Assembly: GCA_030704615.1 (NCBI GenBank)
Contig: CM060734.1
Coordinates: forward strand, 4,278,001 to 4,342,000
DNA from: Takakia lepidozioides
Lineage: Eukaryota; Streptophyta; Takakiopsida; Takakiales; Takakiaceae
Direction of reading: 5' to 3'
Length of the DNA stretch: 64,000 nucleotides
The notes below the pieces were generated by a model. The model saw only the letters and a program-made list of their open reading frames with translations. It did not search any database and was not told the DNA's origin. How positions within the stretch are numbered: the first letter of the stretch is position 1; each line of letters opens with the position of its first letter. Shown piece after piece: positions 45,276 to 56,886 of this stretch. The position numbers and the translations under genes are program-made.

Positions 45276-48050
45276 TTGTTATGCCTTGTGCTTATCTATT
45301 CTCCATGCCCAAACCATTGGTCTACTGGAAAGAAACATACCTGGTATGAACCACGGTTGCACAACCTGACTAACAAAGATTGGAGGAAGCAGCCGGAGCT
45401 AGTACCCCAAGGTCTGCAGCTCATCAATCCATTCCGGAGTGATCTTGGTGGGGTTCTGCACAAAGGCTGGAAAATCAGCATGGTAATGGATCCAAAGAAA
45501 GTGGAGGTTATCCAGAAAATACCACCACCAGAAAATCCCAAGAAACTTAAAAGATTTATGGGACAGACGAGCTATTACAGAAGGTACATGGACAAATATG
45601 CTCACAGAGCAGCACCAGTCTATAGACTGCGAAGCAAGATGCCGAATACCGATGGTCTCCAGCTTGCCAGGAATCATTCGATTCACTAAAAAGGGCACTC
45701 ACAACAACACCAATTCTGATAAATCCAAGATGGGATTTACCATTTCATGTACACAGTGATGCATCAGGCATTGCTTTGGGAGCAGTTCTAGCTCAAAATG
45801 TGACAGGCACAATAGATTCACCAATCTATTATGCAAGCAGATTGTTGACAGCAGCCGAGAAGAACTATAGCACCACAGAAAGGGAAGCATTGGCAACGAT
45901 TTATGTTGTTCAAAAGTTTCGGCATTATTTACTTGGCAATCGCTTTAAGTTTATTGTTGATCATCAGGCTCTAGTTCATTTAGCAAATCGACCACTAGCT
46001 AGTAGCAGGGTTGCTCGATGGTTATTACTTCTTCATGAGTATGATTTTGAAGTTGTTCATAAACCAGGGAGATTACATGTTACAGCAGATCATCTGTCAA
46101 GGATTACTACAGGAGAACCAGCCACGGGGGTAGAGGATCAACTTCCCGTCGTATGTCTGTTTGCTGTTCAACTGGAAGCACCAGATGAAGAGACAGATCC
46201 TATAGATGCTCTGGGAATGTTTCAAGGAGACTATGACTTTCCAGATGCTCTTAAACTCATGGATGACACTGATGAAGAAGAGGATTCATCAGATGAAGAT
46301 GAACCTCTTGATGAAGGACCTATTATTGAGGAAGAGCCAGATCCAGAAGAATAAGATGACAAAGAAAACGAAGAAACAAACAATCAAGAATTGGCCAATA
46401 TCAGTATTGGAGCTTATACAGTCACCAAAGAAGAATCAGAAGACATTTAGGATCAAGATCAACTCCTTCTGTCATCTTTGGTGTAATCTTCAGGGAATTT
46501 CCCTGTGTTCAAATAGTGTTTGATTGGCCATTGCCAATCATCAATGAAAAGCAAGCCATACACAGTAATCAAGGAGATTCTGTACAAAAGAGGAATTGAC
46601 TCCATAATGAGAAGATGTGTAAACAAAGAGCAAGCCAAAACAGTAATGCAAGAACTACACGAAGGAATTGCAGGAGGACACTTCAGTTCGGACTTGACAG
46701 CAAAGAAGATATTATTAGCAGGTTACTAGTGGCCTACTGTATTTGGAGATACTTATGAACACTGCCAACAATGTGATGTTTGCCAGAGGATGGGACCAGT
46801 AGAATGAACTGGGAAGGGTACTCTGCACCCAATACTACCAACAGAACCATTTCAGCGCTGGGGGCTAGACTTCGTGGGACCCATTAAACCTCCAGCAAGG
46901 TACACACAAAACCAATACATCCTCACAGCCACTGACTACACTACCAAATGGGTAGAGGCCAAGGCACTAAGAGACAACACTACCAGATTGACAGCCAAAT
47001 TCTTATATGAAACATCATCACATGATTTGGTTGCCCACTGGAATTCGTCAGTGATCAAGGATCACATTTATAAATGATGCCATAAAATGCTTGACAGAGG
47101 AGTTCATGATCGTACATCACAAGAGTACTGCTTACTATCCCCAAGGAAACGGCCAGGCTGAATCTACCAACAAGATATTATGCACTATCTTAACCAAGAT
47201 AGTAAATGCCAATCGAACAGATTGGGACACCAAATTAAACACAACACTATGGGCATACAGGACATCATACAAGGTGACCACGAAACATACACATTTCAAC
47301 TGGTGTATGGAGCAGAGGCACTATTACCCATTGAATGTATGATACCCACACTACGAACCGGAACTCATGAACGATGGGGTTTAGAGGAATCTCTACGAGT
47401 CAGGGAATATGAGTTATTCCATCTGGAAGAAGTTCGGGCAGATGCCGCAGATAACATGGCACGGATTCAAGAACAACGAAGAAAAAGAATATCTGAAGGG
47501 AAAGAGAAATCTTTCCAGGACGGGGACATTGTTTTGTGGTTACCAAAAATCAAGAAGATCAAACTGGGCGGAAAATTGAAAATGCCATGGATGGGACCAT
47601 TTCAAATAAAAAAAGGTACATGGCAATGGAACTGTTGATTTGCAGACCTTGGAACAAGAATTCATGGGACGAATTAATATTAACAAGTTAAAAGGCTACC
47701 AAGGAATACATGACAAAGCCCTTATACATGACTTATACGCCAACGAGGAAGATCAAACTGAAGATGAGGAGCGTGAAACCGCCAGTGCATACTACATTCA
47801 TCACGACATGGTGAATCGGCATGTACTAAGACAGGTGGCAACACAAATTCAGGGCACCACGACGGCTAGACCACCATTCATCTGGAGGACAGCATTACCA
47901 CCCCGTATACCGTATGGTGAACCGTGGCCAGCACAGATGCCCTACAGAACCGTGAACGAATACGAAGCAACCAACGAGTCACTGCTTGTGTTAAACTCCG
48001 AGATGTACGCTCCAGATCACCCCACCGACCGAGGTAATCATACACACTAG
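45276..48050 (+). pseudogene. pol: Second Ty3/gypsy element: RT end, RNase H, integrase
   Basis: Begins in the last part of RT (MVMDPKKVEVIQKIPPP, FMGQTSYYRRYMDKYA). After a shift, RNase H follows (GAVLAQN, NYSTTEREALAT, KFIVDHQALVH), ending at ADHLSRI, then an acidic linker (DDTDEEEDSSDEDEP). The integrase zinc domain is HEGIAGGHFS ... CQQCDVCQR, with a stop at about 46727-46729. The core has GLDFVGPIK, then a one-base shift at about 47.07 kb where the DQG motif sits, then YYPQGNGQAESTNK carrying the Glu. The C-terminus (KSFQDGDIVLWLPK; WMGPF) shifts again near 47.64 kb and ends at 48050. Gag, protease and the RT core are missing here; the only other visible piece of the 5' side is the LTR fragment at 37.5 kb. 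No chromodomain is present. It is defective. Confidence 0.85.
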
Positions 48051-48052
48051 AG

Positions 48053-49369
48053 ATGAAGAAACTCAATAGGGCAATGGTGAGGCAGATGAAATGTCAATTG
48101 ACGAAGTTGGTGACAGACATTCATGAGGAGTTCTTGCCACCAATCCCAGAACAAGAGGAGCTCATGGACGAAGATGATCAAGAGGAGCAAGACCACGAAC
48201 GAGAAACACCAATACAATCAACAACAACAACGCCAGCACAAACACCACCAGCAACACAACCACCACCAAGTCAACAGACACTGGTACAGGCCACAACAGG
48301 GCCATCTACTCAAGAGGTAAACCCCGTAACACTACCAAGTGTACTGGTAGCTTCAACTTTGGTAGCAGCGGATGATTTCCAAATCATGCCATGCAAGCAG
48401 GATGGGCAATGGCTAAAGTATTCAGAGGAATACTTTAAAATGATAGTAGTCCCAGCCCACCAAATCCCAGAGATACTGGAGAAGGTCTTCAAAACCTTAA
48501 CCCCCTGCAGATCATTGGGTCAATTGCATCTGCTCAATCAAACTCTTATCCCTCTGAGATATAGGATGAGGCCACTGGCTAAGGAGGAGACATGGTCAGG
48601 GGCAGAATTGGTTGAATTCTGGTGCAAGGCTCCCCTGGAATACAAGGAGCTGGTAGCTTACATGTGGGCAGTGGGGCAATTGAAGATTAATCCTACCCCT
48701 GCAGTAACCATTGTAATGGGATGCCCAAGTTTTTATATTGGCAGTTACTTGTACCGGATGTTCGTAACAATGAGGGGAAGCTGGGAGCGCTATGAGAGTA
48801 TTGAAAAAGATACTCACTGGGAATTACCCAAATTCCAGCCACCAGAGAGAGTCGCAGGCACTTCAGCATATATGAACAGACCACTGTATGCTGAAGCATG
48901 GCGCCAGGCGAAGGATCACTTTTCACCATTGGTCTTGGACAGAGACCACCCTTTCAGAGAAACAGGGATCCAAGGTGTTAGCTGGTTAATGGGCAGCAGG
49001 GCGACTAAACACATTATACCCTGGACCAAGGAGGAGCTGCAAACCTACCGAGAAACCTTGACCACAAAAATCGACATGGTACGTGGGGACGGAATAGCAG
49101 AACACCCTGATGACCCATGCTCCAAGACCAAGTTCTATGTCTGGGGTAGGGAAATCATTACCATAACAGGCTGTAATCAGATTTACATGAACCAGAGGAG
49201 CAACCAGACAGTGACGACAATAGGAACAAGAAGCTGCCTCCACGACAATCCTGGGACACACTTCCTACCCCGCAGACAGGCATGCCACCACCTTACATCC
49301 CCAAGAGATACAGTAAGCACAGGAACTGATGAAATTGTGCGGACACAATTTCAAAAGGGGGGGGGGTAA
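48053..49369 (+). CDS. 438-aa accessory ORF between integrase and 3' LTR
   Basis: The longest intact ORF of the second element, starting just after the pol stop. Residues 1-30 are basic. Residues 35-100 are acidic and then Thr/Pro/Gln-rich (EELMDEDDQEEQDHE and a TPPATQPPPSQQ type stretch). Residues 110-330 look globular with many Trp and Tyr (FKMIVVPAHQIPEIL, YMWAVGQLKINP). The tail is polar. I see no signal peptide, transmembrane helix or zinc motif, so an envelope-type role is not supported. Some plant Ty3/gypsy lineages (Tat/Athila) carry extra ORFs at this position, but I do not recognise this family. It is intact while pol is broken. Its last codons run into the polypurine tract. Confidence 0.65.
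   Translation: MKKLNRAMVRQMKCQLTKLVTDIHEEFLPPIPEQEELMDEDDQEEQDHERETPIQSTTTTPAQTPPATQPPPSQQTLVQATTGPSTQEVNPVTLPSVLVASTLVAADDFQIMPCKQDGQWLKYSEEYFKMIVVPAHQIPEILEKVFKTLTPCRSLGQLHLLNQTLIPLRYRMRPLAKEETWSGAELVEFWCKAPLEYKELVAYMWAVGQLKINPTPAVTIVMGCPSFYIGSYLYRMFVTMRGSWERYESIEKDTHWELPKFQPPERVAGTSAYMNRPLYAEAWRQAKDHFSPLVLDRDHPFRETGIQGVSWLMGSRATKHIIPWTKEELQTYRETLTTKIDMVRGDGIAEHPDDPCSKTKFYVWGREIITITGCNQIYMNQRSNQTVTTIGTRSCLHDNPGTHFLPRRQACHHLTSPRDTVSTGTDEIVRTQFQKGGG
49353..49366 (+). other. Polypurine tract of second retroelement
   Basis: AAAAGGGGGGGGGG lies four bases before the LTR start TGATAACG. It would prime plus-strand DNA synthesis. Confidence 0.85.
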
Positions 49370-49370
49370 T

Positions 49371-50215
49371 TGATAACGGCTATGCTACGAGGGACAGACA
49401 ACGAGGGTCACAACGGGACATACCGGGACAGGCAGAGATGGCTAAGTACGCGATACTTAGCAAATGGCGGAACAAGGGTACATTACCACGGGAGCAGTAG
49501 TGGGTAGTGTAGTAACTGTGGGCCGTGAACCACGATATCACACGGCCACGTTAGCATCGGCTTTAACCAATAGAGGGAGTAGTGGACCGTTTACTACTAT
49601 GGCTCACGACCACTGCAACGAGCCATTTTTTTAGCAAACCTCTTAGGTTGCGTAGGCAGTTAGGCAAACGGTCATTAACGACCGCAGACTGTAACGACTC
49701 TTTTGAGCATAGTATAAAAAGGCTGCACGCAACTTAGAGGGAGAGCAATATGAGTATGAGTATCAGTGATCAATGTGTATTCAATGTGTACTTCTGTGAT
49801 GATGTGACGAACTCTGAAGTAAAGCCATGCTATTCGAAGTATCTCTGTGTAGAGTGAATGTGAGATGGAGAAAATGTGCATTATGAGATAACGTGAGATG
49901 GTGAGAATGTGTATCATCTCAACATAATTCTTGTTTTGTCTTGACTACCATCTGCTTATCTGAACAAAGAGGCTTCAGTCCTTTCGACTAAGGTCCGTTA
50001 TGCCAAAGAGGCTGTGGATTGGGCTTAATCAATATGATTAAGCAGCCTGTAGGGATATGGCTTCATACGACGTTCATAGTTTAGCTATCCTGAAAACGTT
50101 TACTTCGTAATCGTTTCTGAAAGCATATCGTCGGACAACCTCTGTTGCATGTCTTAGGAAATGGGCAGTAGTGTTATTAGCCTGTTTTGCCTAAGTCATA
50201 AACCAGCGGTTAACA
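49371..50215 (+). mobile_element. 3' LTR of second Ty3/gypsy element
   Basis: An 845-bp LTR from TGATAACGGC to GCGGTTAACA. The right flank is CTAGC; the left flank of the partner LTR at 37752, read on the minus strand, also ends in CTAGC, a 5-bp target duplication. A TATA-like TATAAAAAGG lies at about 49711. Confidence 0.92.
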
Positions 50216-50220
50216 CTAGC

Positions 50221-53200
50221 AAAAAAAAAATTGTCTCCAGAAGAGATTGAACATTTAGAATCTAGAGATATTGCGGAACTCATTCGATCTGACCCTGTTA
50301 CTTGTGCATGTTATTATAATCATAGAATGAATTGTTTTCGAAAACTTTTAGTTAAACAAAATGACTTGTTTGGCCAAGTGACTGATTTCTTTTTTGTAAC
50401 CGAGTTTCAAAGTCGTGGAAGTGAACACGACCACGGTTTATTATGGATTTTCAATTTTCCAATTTTTGGGATATCAGATAATAATGATATCGAAAAATTT
50501 ATAGACAAATACATTACATGTGATAGTAGCGTGTTGCTTGAAGATATGAAAGATGCACAGCTGCACCGCCATAGACGTACTTGCAGGAAAAAACTAGAAG
50601 ATGTTTGCCGGTTCCATTATCCGCTTCCTCCTATGAGAAAAACTACCATTATGCTTCCACTCCCACTACAAGATGATTCACAACAAACGACACTGCTACA
50701 ACAAAACACCAACCGTATTTTCAAAAGATTGAATGAAATGGACATGGGTGAAAACATCTCTTTCGACGACTTTTTGGCATCGCTAAATATTGATTGAAGA
50801 AACCTACCTTTATGCATTAAGAAGTAGATTAAAAAAACCAAGTTTTTGTTTTCTGCAGCGTCAACCTAAAGATATTCGTACGAATGCATTTGGAAGATTA
50901 GCTGGACCATTGGCAAGCAAATACCGACGCACAATTTATTTTAGATCCGTATGCTGCAACTAGCTATTATACGTTTTATCTAACAAAATATTGACAAAAT
51001 TATAACTCATGAATTACAATCAGTCCTACAAAAATGTAAAACCGATAAAACCGAAGCAACCAAACAAATTCGAAAAATGGGCAACGCTTTTCTTAACGCA
51101 CATCAGATGTCTGCGCGATTAGCAGTTTACTTGGTATTATCACTTCCATTGCACCATTCATCAAGATCATTTCAATTCATCGATACTTCTGCAGAAGAAG
51201 ATCGAGCATTTGTTTTGAAACCAACACATATGCTACGTGAACTTCATCCAGATTCAACTGATGTGAAATGTCAGTCATTGATAAATACATACGGAGGCCA
51301 GAATCATTAAACCATCTTTTTCTTGCAGAAGTGATTGCTCAATATAACTTCAAATCATTCAAACGGAGACGCAAAAAAAAATTTGTACAATGGGTTAGTT
51401 ACAATGTTCACCGTGATCTAGGAAACCATTACAAAGAACAATTGCTCCTTTTCTCGCCATTTCAAATTGCAGAACACCTACAAAAAGAAAATTTTGCAAC
51501 ATGGCACGAAGCTTACACAAACAAACAAACTCTAATTGAAGACATTAAAAAAAATCTATGTATACATTCCCCCATATAAATGACACAGCCATGGATGTAG
51601 ATTGGTGTCACCTGGAACAAGTTGCCCATTCTTTGGCTCAAACAAATGATAATGGTATATGGATGGATTTTTTCCCGGATTCTGACATTGAAAATGGTCG
51701 GAAGTTTTTCTATAAAACAACTGATAACATAACAAATACTGCTGGAATTGAATCGTATGATTTGAACTTTGAACGTCGAGTGATTCCATGTGTTGATACA
51801 GAATACGCAAATCCACATTATAATTATGTGATTTCCAACGATGAACTTTTATCAACAAGCACATTTCACTCTATGGTTTGTACATTAAATACAGAGTAGC
51901 GGTTAATTTTTGATGATCTTTTCCACAGAAAAATAAATAAATCCTAACGAACCCATCCATCTTTTTTTAACTGGTGGAGCTGGCACGGGAAAAACTTTTA
52001 CTTTAATGGTTATAATACAAGGTCTTCTTCGTTTGTACATCAAACGAAATAAAAATTCAGATCCTCTTAAGAAGAAAGTCATCAAAATGGTGTACACTGG
52101 AAAAGCTGCTTTCAACATAGATGGATCAACTATACATTCAGGTGTGGCCATTCCTCTAAATAAAAAACTGAATGAATTGTCATCTTTGAGTGATGAACGT
52201 CGTGATAGTTTGACAAAACAATATGATGAATTGCAGCTGCTCGTATTAGATGAGATTTCGTTGATTGGAAGTCGAATGTTGACTTTCGTTGACAGGAGGT
52301 TGAGAACAATAGAACGAGTACACAACAGTTTTTTCGGAGGCCTTGATCTATCATTACTGGAGATCTATATCAGGCACCCCTAGTGCGAGATTCTTGGGTG
52401 TTCAAACCTAAAATGGATGGTTTAGACATATTGGGTAGTAATTTTTGGCAAGACAAAATTTTAAGTTATGAATTGAAACAAGTAATGCGACAAACTGACA
52501 CACAGTTCATTGAGATTCTCAACAGGTTCAGAGTTGCCGAACAAATTAACGACGACATAATCATCATCAATGAACTTTGATATAGAAATCACTCATTCGA
52601 CCCTACATTCCCCCATCTATTCTTCAAAAATGAATCTACCCAAGTCCACAACAATAAAACATTCGAAAAAACAAATGGTCAAGTTTATTTTTTCAAAGCA
52701 AATGATATAAGACATGATACATGTCCATCCCATTTTTCTTTGTCTGCCAAACCAAACAAAACCGCAGGTCTACATGCAGAAATACGGGTGAAATCTGATA
52801 TGCTAGTAGAATTGTGCGGTGGAAACTATGCCATAGATGATGGGCTCGTAAATGGAGCAGATGGTATATTCAAATGTCCTACGACAACGCGTACACAATC
52901 TGTGGTTTGGATTCATTTCAATAACACGCGTGTAGGACAACACACAAGAACCGCAAATTCTCAATTATACGTTACGTTCCGAGAAGTAATGTCAACTTGG
53001 ACCCCCAATTGTGGCCAAAGCTAAAGAGATACAAGTAGGAGGGAATTCTGATCATTTAATTACACGTGTCCAATTCCCTATCCAACTTGCAGCAGCTCGA
53101 ACTATACATCGTGCTCAAGGGTTGACTCCCCTAGCTTTCAATCCAAAAGGTGTTACAAGACATGGTCTAATTTACACAGCTTTATCTAGAATAAAGAAAA

Positions 53201-54015
53201 AAGAGCACCTATACCTTTGAACCCACTCGAACCAAAAAATTTCAACATTGATAAGTCAGTTGCTGAAGAAATGAGACGACTTACAACAATGGCGCAACAA
53301 AAATTGTCAATACCCATCATATCACCATTGCGATACGTTTTTTTGGTCGTGCAAACATTGAATACTCGTTCGCTAAATCAATACCATTCTGACATTATAA
53401 CCGATCGAAACCTTCAAGCTTCACATATCTTATGCTTGAATGAAACACAACTATTGTCATCTGACTTAAATTGGAACACTTTCATTGATCACACCAATTT
53501 TTCTTTTGTAGCATGTCATGATGGTCATGGCATCACCATCTTATATGACACTCAAACTATTCTCTCTCAACATGAATCACACACATACGACGGCGCCGAA
53601 TTCATTTCCGCAACCTTCAATGTAAGTTCACCAAGAGCATTAAATGTAATTGCAATTTACAAACCTCCCAAAATGTCATTACAGATTCTTTTTATTGCAT
53701 TTGGAGAATATATACAATAAAACACTGCACTGTTGCCCAACCATATTTATTGGGGATTTCAATGTCGATATGTTGCAAAAGAGTCCTCAATCTACCATGC
53801 TTCAAGATTACATGGAAACTCGCAAATCTCAAATAATGTGCAAAGAGAGTACTACAGACTATGACTCTCAACTTGACCATATATGGATAAATGCGTCACC
53901 CCTGCCATGCAAATCCGGTACGACCGAAGCATATTGGACAGATCACAAACCAATCTATCTTGCTTTCAAGCTTCCCGACCATGTTAATCGTTTTATTCAT
54001 CCAACAAAAGATTAA
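50221..54015 (+). pseudogene. Helentron Rep-helicase-endonuclease, C-terminal half
   Basis: Resumes the Rep domain cut at 37753. SPEEIEHLESRDIAELIRSD leads to the HUH motif EHDHGLLWI (His codons at 50426 and 50432). Later, in a shifted frame, LDPYAATSYYTFYLTKY carries the paired Rep tyrosines (about 50.94-50.99 kb). The PIF1-type helicase has Walker A GGAGTGKT at 51973-51996, Walker B LLVLDEISLIG (about 52.24 kb), and the C-terminal box AARTIHRAQGLTP (about 53.09 kb). After 53217 there is an endonuclease/exonuclease/phosphatase-type domain: ILCLNETQ, FIGDFNVDML, QLDHIWIN, WTDHKPIYLAF. Rep plus helicase plus this C-terminal endonuclease defines the Helentron (Helitron2) group. At least six shifts or stops interrupt it. 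Terminal structures were not identified. Confidence 0.87.
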
Positions 54016-55013
54016 TCCGATGCAACATTATAGTTGTAACATTGTTGCTAGGTTTTTGACCATTAAAACAATTATGTACATTATGTTACCAACAATAAAA
54101 AAATATCAATTTATCCTTCATCCACCCATTTTCACAAAATATTAAACCAGCCAAATGTAATATAGAAATTCCAAATTTATGTCTTGCCTATGTAAATGGC
54201 AGGGCTTGTGTGTATCACGCCTTGTTTTTTTTCATAGTGAACTAGGGTAGCCTGTGCCGTTGGCCCAAGTGTCAAGTACCATCTAAGCCCAAGTGTCAAG
54301 TGCCATCTAAGCCCAAGTGTCAAGTGCCATCTAAGCAAGTGCGTCTCCTATGTCGAGGCCCAAGTGCGACCTCTAGGGTAGCCTCTGCCGTTGGCCCAAG
54401 GGTCCAATGCATCTAAGTCTAAATGCATTTAAGTCTAAATGCATTTTTTTCCCACAGAGCCTACGACCATATTCGAACCGGAGACCTTTCACTTGATATC
54501 TCTCCTCTCGAGGCTCCAACCATTGTCTCAGGAATTCCCACTTTGCTATTTTTTTCGGGAATTTTCAGCGACCCAAAGTACTTGAAATTCCACATCTCCT
54601 ACACTGCAAGTCCAAAAATCATGAGACCAAGCCCGTGCACCCCTCCTCGTCGAGGGCTTTCCAATGGTACCAAGCACTAGGGCTGGGGCCTCGCGGTTGG
54701 GGACATCTCAAATCTACAAAACAAAACAAAACAAACAAAACAAAACAAACGTCTCGCTTCATATATTGACTAGGGTAGCCTGTGCCGTTGGCCCAAGTGT
54801 CCAGTCCCAAGTCCTTTCCCTTATGTATCCAAGTGTGTCCCCTAGGTCGATGCCCATGTGTGAAGAATTGAAATCAATATACTAAAATGAATGTGGATGT
54901 TTGTTTAGTTACAAAGAAATGTGTGGTACATGAATGAACAACAAAATGAGCAACAATGTAATGTGATTCAAAGATTGGAATTTGGTGAAAGAGTTAGAAG
55001 TTTATATTAATAC
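54016..55013. other. Non-coding stretch with tandem 24-bp units and a copy of an arm-B segment
   Basis: Three GCCCAAGTGTCAAGTGCCAT-type units lie at 54265-54340, and GTAGCCTGTGCCGTTGGCCC occurs near 54250 and 54773. Bases 54545-54650 (AAGTACTTGAAATTCCA, CAAGTCCAAAAATCATGAGA, GTGCACCCCT) are a diverged copy of the inner end of arm B (15125-15230). No gene. Confidence 0.65.
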
Positions 55014-55855
55014 TTATGTATATACAATATTCATTGTTTTTGGTACATTTTGATTGGGGAGAAGGACTGTCAACGAATTTGCTGATGTGGTCTGAGAGAG
55101 TGCCACATACAATTGACCATGAGAGAATACAGGTGTTCGAAGATCTAGACCTACATGTTTTACAGATTGTCCCAGTGATTTGTTGATTGTCATAGCAAGA
55201 GCCACCTTCACAGGAAATTGTCTTCGAGTGAATTTAAAAGGTATTCTGGAGATGAATGTTGTTTCTCCATAACATGTACCAGTTAAAATGCGTGCCTCAA
55301 TGACGCGATCACTGAGACGTGTTACTATGAGTCGTGATCCATTACAAAACCCACGTTTTGGAGCTATATTATGCTGCAACATGATTGGACATCCAATTTA
55401 AGATTGAGCTTTGAAGGTGGCAGTCTTGGCAACTCTAAAGAATTGAGATATTATGTAGGATACATATTATGATTATCAGCACCTACCTCAAGAAGTGCTA
55501 AATCTGCACCATGAAATGTTCGAAGAGCTCCTTGGAACATGTGAATTATATCATTATTGATACTGTCAACAACATCATTTCGAATTGATAACATGGTTCG
55601 ATCTTTGAAGTATTCATCGTTGTATGAATTTATATCTCGAATACCATCATAGACGGAGTCAATTAGTGATTGTATATGACGACCATGCACCATTCGTTGT
55701 GGAAGAGGAATGTTGCCATGCTCATCGACTTGAATGGTTCCACTTGCAACTTGTAGCAGCCACACTTGGTCAATTATTTGTACTCTGACAGCAATGCTTA
55801 TTTCCAGGGGAATAGGCATATCCACCCTATGTTGGGTGTTGGTCGCCTTCAACAA
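55014..55855 (-). pseudogene. Helitron PIF1-like helicase remnant, minus strand
   Basis: Two minus frames give consecutive pieces of a Helitron helicase. 55855-55451 has VWLLQVASGTIQVDEHGNIP and YFKDRTMLSIRNDVVDSIN, the middle of PIF1-type Helitron helicases. 55382-55014 has [20 protein letters not shown] and [20 protein letters not shown], then [16 protein letters not shown], the C-terminal motifs V and VI. The usual Gln in INKSQGQ is Leu here. The N-terminal Walker motifs and Rep are absent. The motif style is of canonical plant Helitrons rather than the Helentron at 50-54 kb, so it is a separate insertion. Confidence 0.83.
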
Positions 55856-56886
55856 AGCTCCAAAGGTGATCTCAAGTTACATTAGGCATTGCAAGGTTGG
55901 ATGAACAGTCGAGTCTAGTTCGTCAACGTGGAAGCCGACCAATGTCAAATTGATGTGTGCTGCGGAGGAAAGGATGGATCAGGTCATGTGCCGTGCACGA
56001 CCGTGGATGACCACAGAAACGACGCATAGGAACACGAAGTCGGGGTAGGCCGTGAGGTAGCCGCACTTTAAGGAATCGCTCAGTCTTCTCCTGGGAGTGT
56101 TTCAGCTACGGTACCGTAGGTTGGTGCTTGCTGCAATGCCAGAACTTTCAAGATAGACGTCGTGAGGGTCTGATTGTCATTGTTGCCAGGCGTTGTGCAG
56201 GTTACACTGGAGCTGGAATGGTTTTAGCATAACTTTGAGGACATGGAGGGATTCGGAGCAGACATGCTTTCTATGGTGGTTCAGCCTACCTTGCCTTTAT
56301 ACCAGGCACTCAATGGGAACGTAGCAGCTCCTTCGAACGTCTGGAATGTACGAGCCCTGTTGTATTTGATGAGTTGAAACTGACTCAGTAGCAGTCATCA
56401 ATTGCAGTTAGGTGTCACGAAAGGAGCAGGTTGCAGGCTGCAGCAAGCTCCGGATTGGAGCTGAAGGGGAAGGGCACCCACGTAAAGCAGAATTGGGAAG
56501 CATGGGCCTTGAACAGGTGTAGCGTGGCAGCAGGTGGGGCGGTGCAATCGTAGTGTGGGATGGTTAAGTGTGTGCGTCAAGTGTATGACCTTGTGTCCGT
56601 CGACCCTCAGCCTAGACCATGACCTGGCCCTCTCTCTTCCCGGGTCAGTGTCCAATCCCATTCCTGCTGTTTTAACCAAGATCGTGAGCTTGGATTGCTC
56701 ATACCCTAGAGATATGTAATATGAACAGTGACCGACTTTTCTGTTTGAGATATGGGTGCATCTTCTGTTGCCATGGTGTGTAAATTGTGGAATCATCTCA
56801 GTAAAAAGTTTGGACGGACCTCCTTCTTTTACTGACCCTCTGATTTTGTCTTCTTTCTCTTTCCATTTGCCGTTGTTTGTCTTTGA
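55856..56886. other. Presumed upstream region of RSH1
   Basis: No ORF with domains. The RSH1 promoter should lie in or before this stretch; I could not place a TATA box or transcription start. Confidence 0.4.

Noticed and set aside
48053-49369. Envelope protein
   Set aside because: No signal peptide, transmembrane helix or furin-like site; position alone is not evidence.
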